Shown: positions 17,345 to 25,247, numbered from the stretch's first letter. The stretch: DNA of 43,562 nucleotides from Brevirhabdus sp. (GCA_024637315.1 JAGXFH010000007.1:1-43562); one strand, 5' to 3'. Program-made: numbers and translations. Notes: generated by a model not told the origin, from the sequence alone.

Positions 17345-17680
17345 AACCGCACTAGCGCTGAAGGGCGGAACGTCAGTATTCCATTGTTGCCATACTGCAT
17401 TACTCCTGCCCGACGGTAAGGCGTGGCTGCTCAATCGCGTTACTGCGTTCCTGTCGTACTGCGAACCCGCCGCACGGCAACATCGCCGTACCGCGCAATG
17501 GCGTTACTGCAGACCCGCCGTAGCGCATAGCCCAATTACTGCATAAGCGCGTAACGGCAGAGCGGTGCGCCCACGAAACACCAGAATTGCCTTGCTGCAA
17601 TACTGCCATGCCGCCTCACTGCCAAAGTGCGGTACCACTTTACGGCCTTACTGCGATGTGGCAGTGTCGCAAGGCGGCGA
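17345..17680 (+). repeat. 16-bp-periodic array of short palindromes (candidate centromere or overdrive-like site)
   Basis: Seven exact TACTGC hexamers start at 17393, 17441, 17457, 17505, 17537, 17601 and 17649, and every spacing is a multiple of 16 (48, 16, 48, 32, 64, 48). Written in 16-bp lines, most intermediate lines begin with a variant (TACCGC, CACTGC, CACGGC, TAGCGC, AACGGC, TACCAC). The underlying site looks like the palindrome GCNGTACNGC. The period is not a multiple of 3 and no gene covers it. It sits just upstream of virC1/virC2-like genes, whose products are the obvious candidate binders. Confidence 0.85.
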
Positions 17681-17799
17681 AAACCCTGAACGGCGAAGCG
17701 GCAAAGATGCGGAATGGAACAGAAGATGCGCGGCGTCGCTAAGTCGAATATGAAATAAAAGCCCGGAGAAATCATGAAACCTGGGACGTGGAGAGCACA

Positions 17800-18567
17800 A
17801 TGAAGGACAAGCCAACCGAGGCAGGCCAACCGGCCAGCAATCCGCCGATGATTACTTTTATGACCATGAAGGGCGGGGCAGGCAAAACAATCGGGCTGAT
17901 GGCGCTTGCCTCGAGCCTGATCGAGCGCGGTAAGCGCCTTGCGATCTTTGAAGCCGACGAAAACGAACCAATCTCGGAATGGAGCAGACACGGGCAGGAC
18001 AAGGGAACCTGGTGTGACGACATCCTCATCTATTCCGTCAGGAGTTTTGATGATCTCATGCGCGCCAGCAAGCTCGCGGCTCAAAACGGAGCGGATTACA
18101 TTCTGGTGGACACTAAAGGTGGAGGGTCGGATCTCAATCAGTCGCTAATCCTCAATTCGCAACTGGTCATCGTTCCAAGCGGTCTTGACGTCACTGAGAT
18201 GCAGGCATTGTTCATAACCTGCAACTATCTGATCGAGCTGACCGAAGATGCGGAAGAAGAAGTGCCTGTAGTGATCCTTCTCAACAGGACGCCCCGGAAC
18301 GATTCCACGCTGCCGGTCACTCAAAAGCTGGGCCTAAAGGCTCTTGTCGAGGCCGGCATGCCAGTATTGAGCGCCCGGCTTCCCCGGCGGCAGGTTCTCG
18401 CGGACATTGCGTCGGCCGGGATACTTCGGCGGTATTACACCTACTGTCGCAATCGCCCCGAGCGACGGCTCATGGCTCCAGAAGTGCTCAAAGCCGTCAA
18501 GGATGCGGACCTGCTGACCGATGAAATCCTTGAAATCATGGCCCCTGCAACGGAGGTCATTTCCTGA
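17800..18567 (+). CDS. virC1: VirC1-like ParA-family ATPase
   Basis: A 255-residue P-loop ATPase with a deviant Walker A KGGAGKT (about residues 24-30), then FEADENEPISEW and DYILVDTKGGGSDLNQS. The ADENxP.xxW and DTxGGxSxLN pattern resembles Agrobacterium VirC1 more than classical plasmid ParA. VirC1 stimulates T-strand formation by gathering the relaxosome near the border and coupling protein. ATG at 17800 is preferred (GGAGAG upstream) over the in-frame GTG at 17788. It is coupled to the next gene by TGATG. A plasmid-partition role cannot be excluded. Confidence 0.85.
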   Translation: MKDKPTEAGQPASNPPMITFMTMKGGAGKTIGLMALASSLIERGKRLAIFEADENEPISEWSRHGQDKGTWCDDILIYSVRSFDDLMRASKLAAQNGADYILVDTKGGGSDLNQSLILNSQLVIVPSGLDVTEMQALFITCNYLIELTEDAEEEVPVVILLNRTPRNDSTLPVTQKLGLKALVEAGMPVLSARLPRRQVLADIASAGILRRYYTYCRNRPERRLMAPEVLKAVKDADLLTDEILEIMAPATEVIS

Positions 18568-19346
18568 TGAAGAAATTGAAAAGGGTCCCGGGTCGCCTCA
18601 GCTACAGCGAGATACGTGAACGGCAGGATAGCAAGGATCGGGCAGAACGCGACGCGCCCTCTCTCGCTCAGAATCCCGAGGCTGAACCCACGGAAATGCA
18701 AGTGAGGCCGGCTGCCACTGGGTCCGCCGAGCCGCAACAGCCGAACAGTGAAACCGACATCACGGCCTCTGATCGTGGCGAGCCCGCTCGAACGCCCCAA
18801 GACGATGCGCCGCCCGTCCTTCCCGAAGCGTCGGCAGTAGAGACGGGCAAGCAAGAGCAAAAAACTGAGAAGGCAACGGGAATGCCGACTCAACCTATCG
18901 CCGATCCGCAGATTAACGGACCAGAGACGCCAGAGGATCAGACGGATACCGCAGTCACGCCGACCATACCGGCGAAGAAACCATCCAGGACGGTACTTCT
19001 GAACGGATATGTTGCCCGACCTGCTTACGGGGTGTCCAATACCTTCGACACGGTGGCTCAAACCTACGGGGATAAGGCTGCAATGTCGCATCTCGTTGAT
19101 GCCGCCATAAAGGCACTCGTGGAGGGTCTGGAGAGGGGCGACGCGTTTCCAATGGAAACCGAACCGTTTTATTCCGCCTTGCCGAAGAAAACGCCGATCA
19201 AGAGGGCACTGACTCGCCCGGTCTTTGAAACCATCCTGCAAGACATTGATCCGCTCGGAATCATGAAGCCCGGAACGATCAGCAGGATCATATTGCAGGA
19301 AGCCGTCAACCGTTTCATTGCCGCCGAAAAGGCCCCTACGAGATAG
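18567..19346 (+). CDS. virC2: VirC2-like ribbon-helix-helix DNA-binding protein
   Basis: A 259-residue protein. Residues 1-135 are acidic, Pro/Gln-rich and likely disordered. The C-terminal 120 residues align in pattern with VirC2: VARPAYGVSNTFDTVAQ resembles its ARPPAPQVSKTYDNLVRQ, and TRPVFETILQDIDPLGIM resembles TSRMFPVALLEVARSHFDPLG, with a final hydrophobic helix and FIAAEK. VirC2 is a ribbon-helix-helix fold that binds overdrive DNA with VirC1. Here the likely target is the 16-bp array or the oriT. The alignment is from memory, not computed. Confidence 0.78.
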   Translation: MKKLKRVPGRLSYSEIRERQDSKDRAERDAPSLAQNPEAEPTEMQVRPAATGSAEPQQPNSETDITASDRGEPARTPQDDAPPVLPEASAVETGKQEQKTEKATGMPTQPIADPQINGPETPEDQTDTAVTPTIPAKKPSRTVLLNGYVARPAYGVSNTFDTVAQTYGDKAAMSHLVDAAIKALVEGLERGDAFPMETEPFYSALPKKTPIKRALTRPVFETILQDIDPLGIMKPGTISRIILQEAVNRFIAAEKAPTR

Positions 19347-19440
19347 GCCAAAGAAAGGGCAAAGGCTTCTTTCGCTAAGTCTTGCACAAAAAAGCCCCGC
19401 CTCGCGGGTGATGCATTCCGCGTCGTGGGACCCGCCGAAC

Positions 19441-19475
19441 CACCGACCTGTCGCCAATTCGCCGGCAGGTCGGTG
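19441..19475 (+). terminator. Strong stem-loop after the virC operon
   Basis: A perfect 10-bp stem CACCGACCTG / CAGGTCGGTG with a 15-nt loop lies about 95 bp after the virC2 stop and is followed by CCTTTCGG. The run of T is poor, so it may act as a weak intrinsic terminator or as RNA 3'-end protection. Confidence 0.55.
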
Positions 19476-19491
19476 CCTTTCGGGCATTTGA

Positions 19492-19608
19492 CTAAAGCGT
19501 TTCGCGAAAAACCTGAATCACAGATTTTCACGAAACGCGTGTGACATATCAGCGTTGCGTGCGTTTCGCCTCTATCTGATGTCTCAGGTTAAAGGCGAAA
19601 CGCTTTAA
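19492..19608 (+). repeat. 117-bp nested palindromic element, copy C
   Basis: Same length and orientation as copy A with about ten substitutions, some of which fall in stems. It lies between virC2 and the zeta toxin gene and does not provide a stop codon. Together with copies A and B it brackets virD4 and the relaxase-oriT-virC block. Confidence 0.88.
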
Positions 19609-19660
19609 CGAAATCAGTGGGTGTGATCTCAGCCTTCTACGAGGACATTCACTCGAGCGT

Positions 19661-20248
19661 TCAGATCGCGAGGTCGGCCGCGTAGGCTTCGAGAATCCAG
19701 CGCGGAAGCGTCGGCGCGACCTGAGCCAGACGGCCGCCCGCAAAGACCAGCATCTGTTGCGCAGGTGTGTTGAGGCGGGAGTTGTCAAAGACCATACCTC
19801 GCTCAGCGCGCAGCACCGCTTTGCGAATGAGAGGCTGGCTGCGCTCGTATCGTGCGCGGATCTTGTTTTCGGGAACATCATGGCCACCCTCTTCAGTGCG
19901 GCCGCGCACCCGCTCGACCGACAGGTCCGAGCCGTCGACTCCGATGTGCATTATCAAGACGAGATAGCCACGGGCCCGGGCGCTCTCGATGATTTCGAGC
20001 TTGGAGGGATGGGAGAAGACCGTCTCTGTGGCAAAGCTCGCGCCGGCCATCAGCATCTCCTCGCGGCGCATTTCGGCGATCCTCGCCGCCTCATAGGAGG
20101 CCTCCATCGACGGATCCCGGAGCTCGTCACGCTGGATGATGTCAGCATTGATGAAAGGACCCGCGAAGCTGGGGGCCACGCGGGTCTGGTAGAGGGTGGA
20201 CTTGCCGGCGCCATTGGGGCCGGCGAGCAGAACAAGGCTGGGTCTCAT
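19661..20248 (-). CDS. Zeta-toxin-like P-loop kinase
   Basis: A 195-residue protein with an N-terminal Walker A GPNGAGKST (residues 10-18), FINADIIQRDELRDPS and TETVFSHPSKLE, the layout of zeta-toxin/UDP-N-acetylglucosamine kinase-type proteins. Such toxins phosphorylate peptidoglycan precursors and stabilise plasmids post-segregationally. It overlaps the upstream antitoxin gene by 4 bp. Target and activity are inferred from family; some members of this P-loop group are not toxins. Confidence 0.82.
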   Translation of the reverse strand: MRPSLVLLAGPNGAGKSTLYQTRVAPSFAGPFINADIIQRDELRDPSMEASYEAARIAEMRREEMLMAGASFATETVFSHPSKLEIIESARARGYLVLIMHIGVDGSDLSVERVRGRTEEGGHDVPENKIRARYERSQPLIRKAVLRAERGMVFDNSRLNTPAQQMLVFAGGRLAQVAPTLPRWILEAYAADLAI

Positions 20249-20601
20249 GCGGCAGCGTCATCCTTGGCGTAAATGAGGCTGCCGCCGGCGTCGATCCCGA
20301 CGCCCCGGCCAAGGGCTTGGCGGCCCGCGTAGAAGTCCTCTTCAGCCTTGGAGGGCTGGCCCATCTTTTCGGTGAAAGCATCGAGCCAGGCGGCCTCTTC
20401 CTCCTCGCGCAGATGCGTGGTGTCGAGCCGCCCCTCCAGGGCCGTGGTGATGCGTGCATGATCGTATGTGCCGGATTGCTCGATCGCCCGGCCGATTTTG
20501 AGCCAGTGGGTGATCTGGCCAGCCACCGAGCGGCTATGAAGCTCTGCTTCACGCCGGATCAGAGCCATGACATCGTCGGCAAGTTTCACGGATTGCGCCA
20601 T
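20245..20601 (-). CDS. ParD-like antitoxin partner of the zeta-type toxin
   Basis: A 118-residue protein. MAQSVKLADDVMALIRREAELHSRSVAGQI..WLKIGRAIE is typical of the ParD-like antitoxin family paired with zeta-type kinases. The C-terminal half is acidic (LREEEEAAWLDAFTE). The ATG is preceded by AAGGAGGC. A recognisable sigma-70 promoter lies 25-50 bp upstream. The stop overlaps the toxin start (ATGA). Confidence 0.82.
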   Translation of the reverse strand: MAQSVKLADDVMALIRREAELHSRSVAGQITHWLKIGRAIEQSGTYDHARITTALEGRLDTTHLREEEEAAWLDAFTEKMGQPSKAEEDFYAGRQALGRGVGIDAGGSLIYAKDDAAA

Positions 20602-20624
20602 GTTAGCCTCCTTGTATTAGGGTA

Positions 20625-20653
20625 TAGGTAGTAAAATGCCACCTTAAAGTCAA
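20625..20653 (-). promoter_or_regulatory. Promoter of the zeta/antitoxin operon
   Basis: On the minus strand TTGACT (complement of 20648-20653) and TACCTA (complement of 20625-20630) are 17 bp apart, followed by an AT-rich start region and the AAGGAGG Shine-Dalgarno. No perfect operator palindrome is visible in it. Confidence 0.6.
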
Positions 20654-20800
20654 GGATAGAGCCGACGGCATCTTCGACCACAGTGACTTTCGCGAAGTCG
20701 GAATCTCGCAAAAAGGGCGCTCAGCCGGAAGGCCATCTGCTATCTTGGGTCTCACCACGCGGCGGGGCTTTTTGATGAACGTGATGACTTCTGGCTTCTC

Positions 20801-21340
20801 TCAGTCGTTCTTCAGTGGCCTTCTGGCGGCATCCGAAAGAACGCCGTTCGCCGAGATCGCGTCGATGCGATGATCTGTCCGGCGTGACATGCGCGATCCG
20901 TCCCCGGTGACCTCGAGGTGCATGTCGGGGGCGATGCGGATGAACGCGCCATCCGCCTCGATCCAGCTCGTGTCTTCGTCGTTTCCGTCCACCCGGCGCG
21001 TGATCGAGCCATCGACATTAACCGTGACCCAGACATCGCCGACCAGGACCGAAACACCGTGGTGATCGGCCTGGATGCCTGTCCAGCCGAGGGCTTCCTT
21101 GTTCCGCCGCAGGATGATCTTGTCGGGGTGCAACTTGATCTGCACGTCACCGGCATCGCCCTGACCGCGCACGTCGATGAACGCCTCCTTGGCCTTTGGA
21201 TCGTCAGTGACGCCCGCGACATTGTTTTTCGGGCTCCAGAGGCGGGGTTCTGCCCGCTTGCCACCGTTCTGGCTCTTGTGAAACGCGATCAGCAGTTGCG
21301 CCGATTTCCATGCGGATACGATACGGGCGGGGACGTTCAT
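20801..21340 (-). CDS. Conserved-looking plasmid protein, unknown function
   Basis: A 179-residue protein. An N-terminal helix (ARIVSAWKSAQLLIAFHKSQ) is followed by a beta-rich section of repeating strands (VQIKLHPDKIILRR, VSVLVGDVWVTVNVDGSI, WIEADGAFIRIAPDMHLEV) suggestive of a beta-solenoid or phage-baseplate-like fold. There is no signal peptide. GGAGAG precedes the ATG. I do not recognise the family. It stands alone, 100 bp downstream (minus) of a three-gene operon. Confidence 0.7.
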   Translation of the reverse strand: MNVPARIVSAWKSAQLLIAFHKSQNGGKRAEPRLWSPKNNVAGVTDDPKAKEAFIDVRGQGDAGDVQIKLHPDKIILRRNKEALGWTGIQADHHGVSVLVGDVWVTVNVDGSITRRVDGNDEDTSWIEADGAFIRIAPDMHLEVTGDGSRMSRRTDHRIDAISANGVLSDAARRPLKND

Positions 21341-21439
21341 GTCGGGTCTCTCCGATGTTTGTGCTTTGCCTGTATTCTATTTGTAAAAACACGACTTCGC
21401 CAATGAAATAAAGGGTTTGCGGCGGTTTCCCGCCCCAAT

Positions 21440-21892
21440 TCACATGCTTTCGGGATGATCGCAGCCGCTCATCCGGAAATGGTTCAGCACGTCGTCGGGC
21501 GAAGGATAGCGCGCATAGATCGCCCGCTCCTGCACCACGTCGAAGTCCCGGCGGCACATCTCGACTGCCCGAAGGTCGTGGGCGCGGTAAGCGCAGACCC
21601 CGCCGTTGCGATACTGAAACGCGCACCATTTGGGCAAGCCTTCCGGATTCGCTTCTGCTTCTATGATCAGCTCGGCGTCAGCCAGACGCCGGACCTCGAA
21701 GGAATTGGCGCTGTCGCGCAAAGCAGGCGTGCAATCCCCGCGCCCGAGGTCGGGGCCGCGCTCGAAGCTGAACGCCATGCCCGGAAAACGCTCGGCCAGA
21801 AGGCGGGCCACGATCTGCGCCCGCCGCTCGGTGTCGACGTGGACGATGTGGCGGGACGGATGAACGGAAATATGACAAACGTTGTAGGTCAT
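21440..21892 (-). CDS. Unknown plasmid protein
   Basis: A 150-residue protein starting MTYNVCHISVHPSRHIVHVD. The N-terminal half (TERRAQIVARLLAERFPGMAFSFERG) looks like an alpha/beta fold; the C-terminal half has WCAFQYRNGGVCAYRAHD. No known motif is seen. The start at 21892 is fixed by ATGA overlap with the preceding gene. It is the third gene of a tightly coupled cluster. Confidence 0.7.
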   Translation of the reverse strand: MTYNVCHISVHPSRHIVHVDTERRAQIVARLLAERFPGMAFSFERGPDLGRGDCTPALRDSANSFEVRRLADAELIIEAEANPEGLPKWCAFQYRNGGVCAYRAHDLRAVEMCRRDFDVVQERAIYARYPSPDDVLNHFRMSGCDHPESM

Positions 21893-22266
21893 TGCATCTC
21901 CTCCATCATCACCGCGACCGCTGCGTCGATGGCCGCCGCTGCCCGGTCTCTCGCACGCCGCTGAAGGGCGCGACCGTCCGGCTCGTCGGTACGGATCGAC
22001 ACGGCATCGACCAGCCATGCGTCCGAAAGATGGCCAGTCTTGCCGGTGGCAAGGTCACGCACTTGGGCGAGATGCCCTCCAGCAATCCGTTTGGTGATGA
22101 ACCGCCCGCGTTCAAAGGCGGTGTATTCGCGCGGAATCCACGCCTCGACCTGCAACTTGCGACCCTGGATAAGGACGATGGTGCCCACGGGAACAGTGCC
22201 GATCTCGCGGATGCGGCCTGCGATCTCGACGCGCCTATGGCGCTGGCTTTTGTATTGCCGGATCAT
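21889..22266 (-). CDS. Unknown small plasmid protein
   Basis: A 125-residue basic protein. The middle part GTVPVGTIVLIQGRKLQVEAWIPREYTAFERGRFI looks like a small beta-barrel, followed by an Ala/Arg-rich C-terminal helix. A longer upstream frame exists, but the ATG at 22266 overlaps the preceding stop by 4 bp, which fits the cluster. There is no recognised family. Confidence 0.7.
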   Translation of the reverse strand: MIRQYKSQRHRRVEIAGRIREIGTVPVGTIVLIQGRKLQVEAWIPREYTAFERGRFITKRIAGGHLAQVRDLATGKTGHLSDAWLVDAVSIRTDEPDGRALQRRARDRAAAAIDAAVAVMMEEMQ

Positions 22267-22499
22267 TGCGCGATCTCCTCTGTCACGTCGCGGAACGGGT
22301 ATTCGGAGGCAGTGTTGATGCGCTCGCAAAGCTCGTCGATCTGCGCGTCGTCCAGTCGCTCGAAGTCTCCGCACTCGGTCGCGATTTCTTCGATCTCGGC
22401 TGGCAGGGCAGGGGCCGCTTGCAGCAGGCGCAGCGCGGCGAGGATGGTGGCCAGCTCGAAGCGGTCCACGTCTCGTATTTCTGTGGTGTGAATGGGCAT
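22263..22499 (-). CDS. Unknown small acidic plasmid protein
   Basis: A 78-residue, mostly helical acidic protein (DVDRFELATILAALRLLQAA, then LDDAQIDELCERINTASEYPF). It is the first gene of a three-gene operon with ATGA overlaps. Upstream lie a small palindrome (GATCC..GGATC) and a terminator-like hairpin, the pattern seen before other genes in this block. Confidence 0.68.
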   Translation of the reverse strand: MPIHTTEIRDVDRFELATILAALRLLQAAPALPAEIEEIATECGDFERLDDAQIDELCERINTASEYPFRDVTEEIAQ

Positions 22500-22528
22500 T
22501 ATCGTCTCCGGTGTTGAGGGGTTTTTCC

Positions 22529-22564
22529 GATCCCGTCAGGATCACCCCGAGGCGAAGCTGCCTC
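22529..22564 (-). terminator. Hairpin pair upstream of the 22499 operon
   Basis: On the minus strand GAGGC-N6-GCCTC (22549-22564) is followed by the palindrome GATCC-N5-GGATC (22529-22543) and then the leader of the 22499 gene. It shows the two-palindrome arrangement repeated before many genes of this block, though without a clear T-run. Confidence 0.5.
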
Positions 22565-23159
22565 TCTTCTCTCTCTGCCCTTTCTTCCTGGTCCTTCCCC
22601 GTCTTTTTTGTGCCCACCGTCCGCAGGAACGGTCCAAGCCAACGCTGTCCTTAGGGGGCGAGTCGGACGCACCCCGCATTTAGCGAAAGATGACGAGCCC
22701 GCTGTGGGCAGGTTCGGCGCTCGCACCATGCCGGTCGTTACCCGCAGGGCCGAGACACGGGCCGCTGACCGACCATGTGGCCGCGCTGGCGCGTGGCTCC
22801 GCCAGGAGACGCGGGACGGCGTAACAGGCCGCAGGGAGGGCAGGGGTGCGTGGCTCGGGGAGGCCCCGCTTGCGGTCCGAGTAGGGCGGCGGTCCCGCAC
22901 GTTGTCAGACGGGCGGGAGGTGCCCAGAAACACTTCGTCCAGTTTATGAAAACACCCGAAAGACAACATCAGGAACAAGAAAAAGAAAACATGGCCCGAA
23001 AGACATCTGCACGGTCATTCAGCCAGTGTGACATTTCACTGCATGTCCTTGTCTGTGCCAGTCCGTAAGCGAAACCCGCAGTCCGAATTACGGCACCGGG
23101 CCTGTCCGCGTCGGGCCGCAGGGCTCGAAAACGGCAGGTCGGTTCGACCGAAGGTCGAA
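22565..23159. other. Gene-free stretch containing repeat A
   Basis: No supported gene. Its main content is a 194-bp segment (22731-22924) duplicated at 27228-27420. The longer plus frame (22608-22949) reads through the repeat with Arg/Gly/Ala-rich composition and no ribosome binding site. Confidence 0.5.
22731..22924 (+). repeat. Dispersed non-coding repeat A, copy 1
   Basis: About 194 bp, close to 90% identical by eye to 27228-27420 in the same orientation, including a long identical stretch running from CCCGCAGGGCCGAGACACGG through the following 50 bp. It encodes no supported protein. Confidence 0.8.
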
Positions 23160-23181
23160 GGGGCGGCCAGGTGGCCGCCCC
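23160..23181 (-). terminator. Terminator after the 23403 gene
   Basis: A perfect stem GGGGCGGCC-AGGT-GGCCGCCCC begins 6 bp past the stop of the minus-strand gene ending at 23188. GC-rich with TTCG after it, so probably an intrinsic terminator. Confidence 0.6.
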
Positions 23182-23187
23182 CGCCGA

Positions 23188-23403
23188 TCAATCGTCGATT
23201 GGCGGCTGCTTCTCGTCGCGGGGGGTGGGCTGGAAAGCGACCAGTTCGGTCACGGCGACGGGGAAGTCGAGCTTGATGGAGAGGAAGGTTTCGCCGGTTT
23301 CGCGGCGGGTGTTGGTGAATACTGCGCCGACGCGGCGGAAGCGGCGCTCGGTGCGGCCGTTCTTCTCGTATTCGTAGGGGACGGTGAGGGTGTAGGTGGT
23401 CAT
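23188..23403 (-). CDS. Small plasmid protein, unknown function
   Basis: A 71-residue protein, beta-rich (MTTYTLTVPYEYEKNGRTER, RVGAVFTNTR, TFLSIKLDFPVAVTELVAF). The ATG follows AAAGGAGAC. A strong hairpin after the stop suggests a monocistronic unit. I do not assign a family. Confidence 0.7.
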   Translation of the reverse strand: MTTYTLTVPYEYEKNGRTERRFRRVGAVFTNTRRETGETFLSIKLDFPVAVTELVAFQPTPRDEKQPPIDD

Positions 23404-23887
23404 GTCGGTCTCCTTTGCTTGCCGATGACAACCGGGCGGCGGATCGAAAAAGGGCGGGGTGCAACGTCAAATGCGGAGGGTCCGCGCGCGCCGCGCGTGG
23501 AAGCCGTATTTGCCGTTGGTGAGGCGTGAGCCGAACGAACGCGCCGCCCGCGATCCGCCAAAAGTGTCATTGAACAGGCTAGCAGAGGGGGCCGATGTGA
23601 TTGCCAGCGCCCGCCTGGAACCGCCCGCGATACTGGAACGGCTGCATCGAGTGCCGCGCTTTTCCGCGTGTCGGTGTTGTACCGGCCCGCATCAGGAAAC
23701 CGGCGGAGCCGCCAGCGACAAGTGAGGGACGCCACTGTGACCGATCCGGGTGCCCCGCGCACCCTCCTGCATGGAAGCTGCCGGTCGACGATTGGTCGGC
23801 GGAGCGCGCTGGACGCCTTGCTGCCTTTGGTCATACGGTCACGGCGAGGCAATGCGGCCAACTGCGCACGGTGTTAAAAGCGGGAAA
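23404..23887. other. Gene-free stretch containing repeat B
   Basis: No gene is supported on either strand. It contains the 63-bp repeat B (23461-23523). Overlapping frames 23459-23725 and 23601-24020 are Arg/Pro-rich without ribosome binding sites. Confidence 0.45.
23461..23523 (+). repeat. Dispersed repeat B, copy 1
   Basis: 63 bp with 2 mismatches to 26917-26979, same orientation. It includes the GC-rich core GGTCCGCGCGCGCCGCGCGT. A short frame reads MRRVRARRAWKPYL on plus and GKYGFHARRARTLRI then stop on minus; neither extends into a convincing gene. Confidence 0.8.
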
Positions 23888-23907
23888 GCGGCCCCCGAAG
23901 GGGCTGC
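23888..23907 (-). terminator. Stem-loop after the 24191 gene
   Basis: GCGGCCCC-CGAA-GGGGCTGC with a run of mixed C/T after it on the minus strand (GCTTTCCCGCTTTT). It lies 11 bp past the stop of the gene ending at 23919 and is a plausible terminator. Confidence 0.6.
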
Positions 23908-23918
23908 TCTGCCGTATC

Positions 23919-24191
23919 CTACTCAAAGCATCCGCAAGGGCAGGTGCCTGCGTCGCGCCCGTGAATGCACTGGTCCTCGCCGGGCATCCAGTCGTCCTCG
24001 ATGATGCCCTTGGCGCGTAGAGCTGTCTCGGCCGCCGCTTGCTGATCCGCCGGGACCAGCCTTGCGATAAGGTCTCTTGCTCTGTCAGTCCGGTCCTGCT
24101 GCCATGTCTCATAGACGAGGCCGTAGCTATGGGTTGGCATGGAGGCTGTGTCGGCGTGTGCGACGAAGGCGGTGAGGTCGAATTGGGTCAT
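23919..24191 (-). CDS. Small protein with a Cys-rich C-terminus
   Basis: A 90-residue protein beginning MTQFDLTAFVAHADTASMPT. Residues 35-65 are helical (ARDLIARLVPADQQAAAETALRA in two helices). The tail has Cys at about 74, 84, 86 and 88 (EDQC..GTCPCGCFE), which could bind zinc. The ATG at 24191 follows CGGAGATC. No known family is assigned. Confidence 0.68.
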   Translation of the reverse strand: MTQFDLTAFVAHADTASMPTHSYGLVYETWQQDRTDRARDLIARLVPADQQAAAETALRAKGIIEDDWMPGEDQCIHGRDAGTCPCGCFE

Positions 24192-24626
24192 GGATGATCT
24201 CCGGTGATGGCTCATGCTGAAGTGCGGGAGCATAGCCGGGTCCACGAAACCGAAACGTCTCGGGTCAAGGACGCGAAGCGCCGGCGCTGGCGCCGGGCGG
24301 AAAAGTCTTCGAAGAACGCGGCCGGAGCCGGGCATGAGGACAACGGACAGGACCGGCCCCCGCAACCGGCGCGACGGTGCCAAAGAGTTTTCCGATCCTT
24401 GAGGCGAGACGTTTCGGGGGCGCATCCGGAGGATATGCTTCCGGATTTCAGTGTGTGCGTTTTCGATCAGCAGCCGCGGGCGGACGCGCGGCGGAGCGAC
24501 AGACCGGAGCCGTCGCGGTCGTCCTGGCTGCGGGTTGCAAGCGCCACCTCGCGCGACTGCGCGACGGGCCGCAAGGCCCGTCCCCCACCCGACACGCGAA
24601 GCCGAGGGTGGGGAGCGACAGTCGCG
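24192..24626. other. Gene-free GC-rich stretch
   Basis: No supported gene. A perfect stem GACGGGCC-GCAA-GGCCCGTC at 24563-24582 lies 44 bp past the end of the TSCPD gene and may terminate it. The rest has no recognisable feature. Confidence 0.45.
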
Positions 24627-25023
24627 TCAGCCTTCAGGGTCAGCGGGGATCTCATCGGCCCAGGCCGGAGGGCGCGTCAGTTCTGCGGCGATCGTGCCCG
24701 CCAGCGATCCCGGAACATGCTGGCCATCGTGGGTCTCACGGGTGGCCATCGAGGCGGCAATCCGCGCGGGCGCAACGCCGTGCTGAAGCAGCAGGGAGAC
24801 GAGGACGCAGGCGTCCTGCGTCAGAAACTCAAGGTCGGCTCCGCTCCTGAAGCCCTCCGCATAGAAGACCTCGATGGGCCTCAATTGATCGTCCACGCCG
24901 TAGCCGACCGAAACGAGGATGGGGGTGGTGTTTCCGTCCGATCTGACGTGTTCAACCCGCCGCGTCTCCGTAAGGCGACGCGGCGGCGGCGGCTGGCGGG
25001 GGGGGTGCAGACTCCCCGGTCAT
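24627..25023 (-). CDS. TSCPD-domain protein with a frame break at a G8/C8 tract
   Basis: From GTG 24896 an 89-residue frame carries the second half of a TSCPD domain (VFYAEGFRSGADL, DACVLVSLLLQHGVAPARIAASM), a module found at the end of B12-dependent ribonucleotide reductases and in stand-alone proteins. The same frame stays open upstream and encodes the first strands (RRLTETRRVEHVRSDGNTTPILVSVGYG). The expected start, ATG 25023, overlaps the previous stop (ATGA) but is one base out of frame because of eight C in a row (complement of 24998-25005). Seven would restore it. It is either a pseudogene, slippage-regulated, or a sequencing error. Confidence 0.7.
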
Positions 25024-25247
25024 TGATCCGGCCCGCCGGGATTTTCTGTCTCGGTCCAGTCGGTCGCGTATTCGTCCATCGTTGCGCGAACGCGGCCGCG
25101 ATGGTCGCCACGCATCAGGTCCGGCACGATCTTCGCGGCGCGGTGGTGATCCCGCCCGAATGTCATCAGCGCCACCTTGTCGTTCGAGAACAGGCTGGTG
25201 GTGCTGGTGCCGTAATCGACGTGCAGAACACAAAGAACATGGGTCAT
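25020..25247 (-). CDS. Small plasmid protein, unknown function
   Basis: A 75-residue protein (MTHVLCVLHVDYGTSTTSLF, then VALMTFGRDHHRAAKIVPDL). The ATG follows CGGAGAA. The stop overlaps the ATG proposed for the TSCPD gene, so the two form an operon. There is no recognised motif. Confidence 0.65.
   Translation of the reverse strand: MTHVLCVLHVDYGTSTTSLFSNDKVALMTFGRDHHRAAKIVPDLMRGDHRGRVRATMDEYATDWTETENPGGPDQ

Noticed and set aside
17345-17680. CRISPR array as an explanation for the periodic repeats
   Set aside because: The period is only 16 bp, there are no 20-40 bp unique spacers, and no cas genes are in the window.
22608-22949. 113-codon plus-strand frame through repeat A
   Set aside because: Arg/Gly-rich composition and no ribosome binding site. 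The second copy of the repeat does not preserve the frame.
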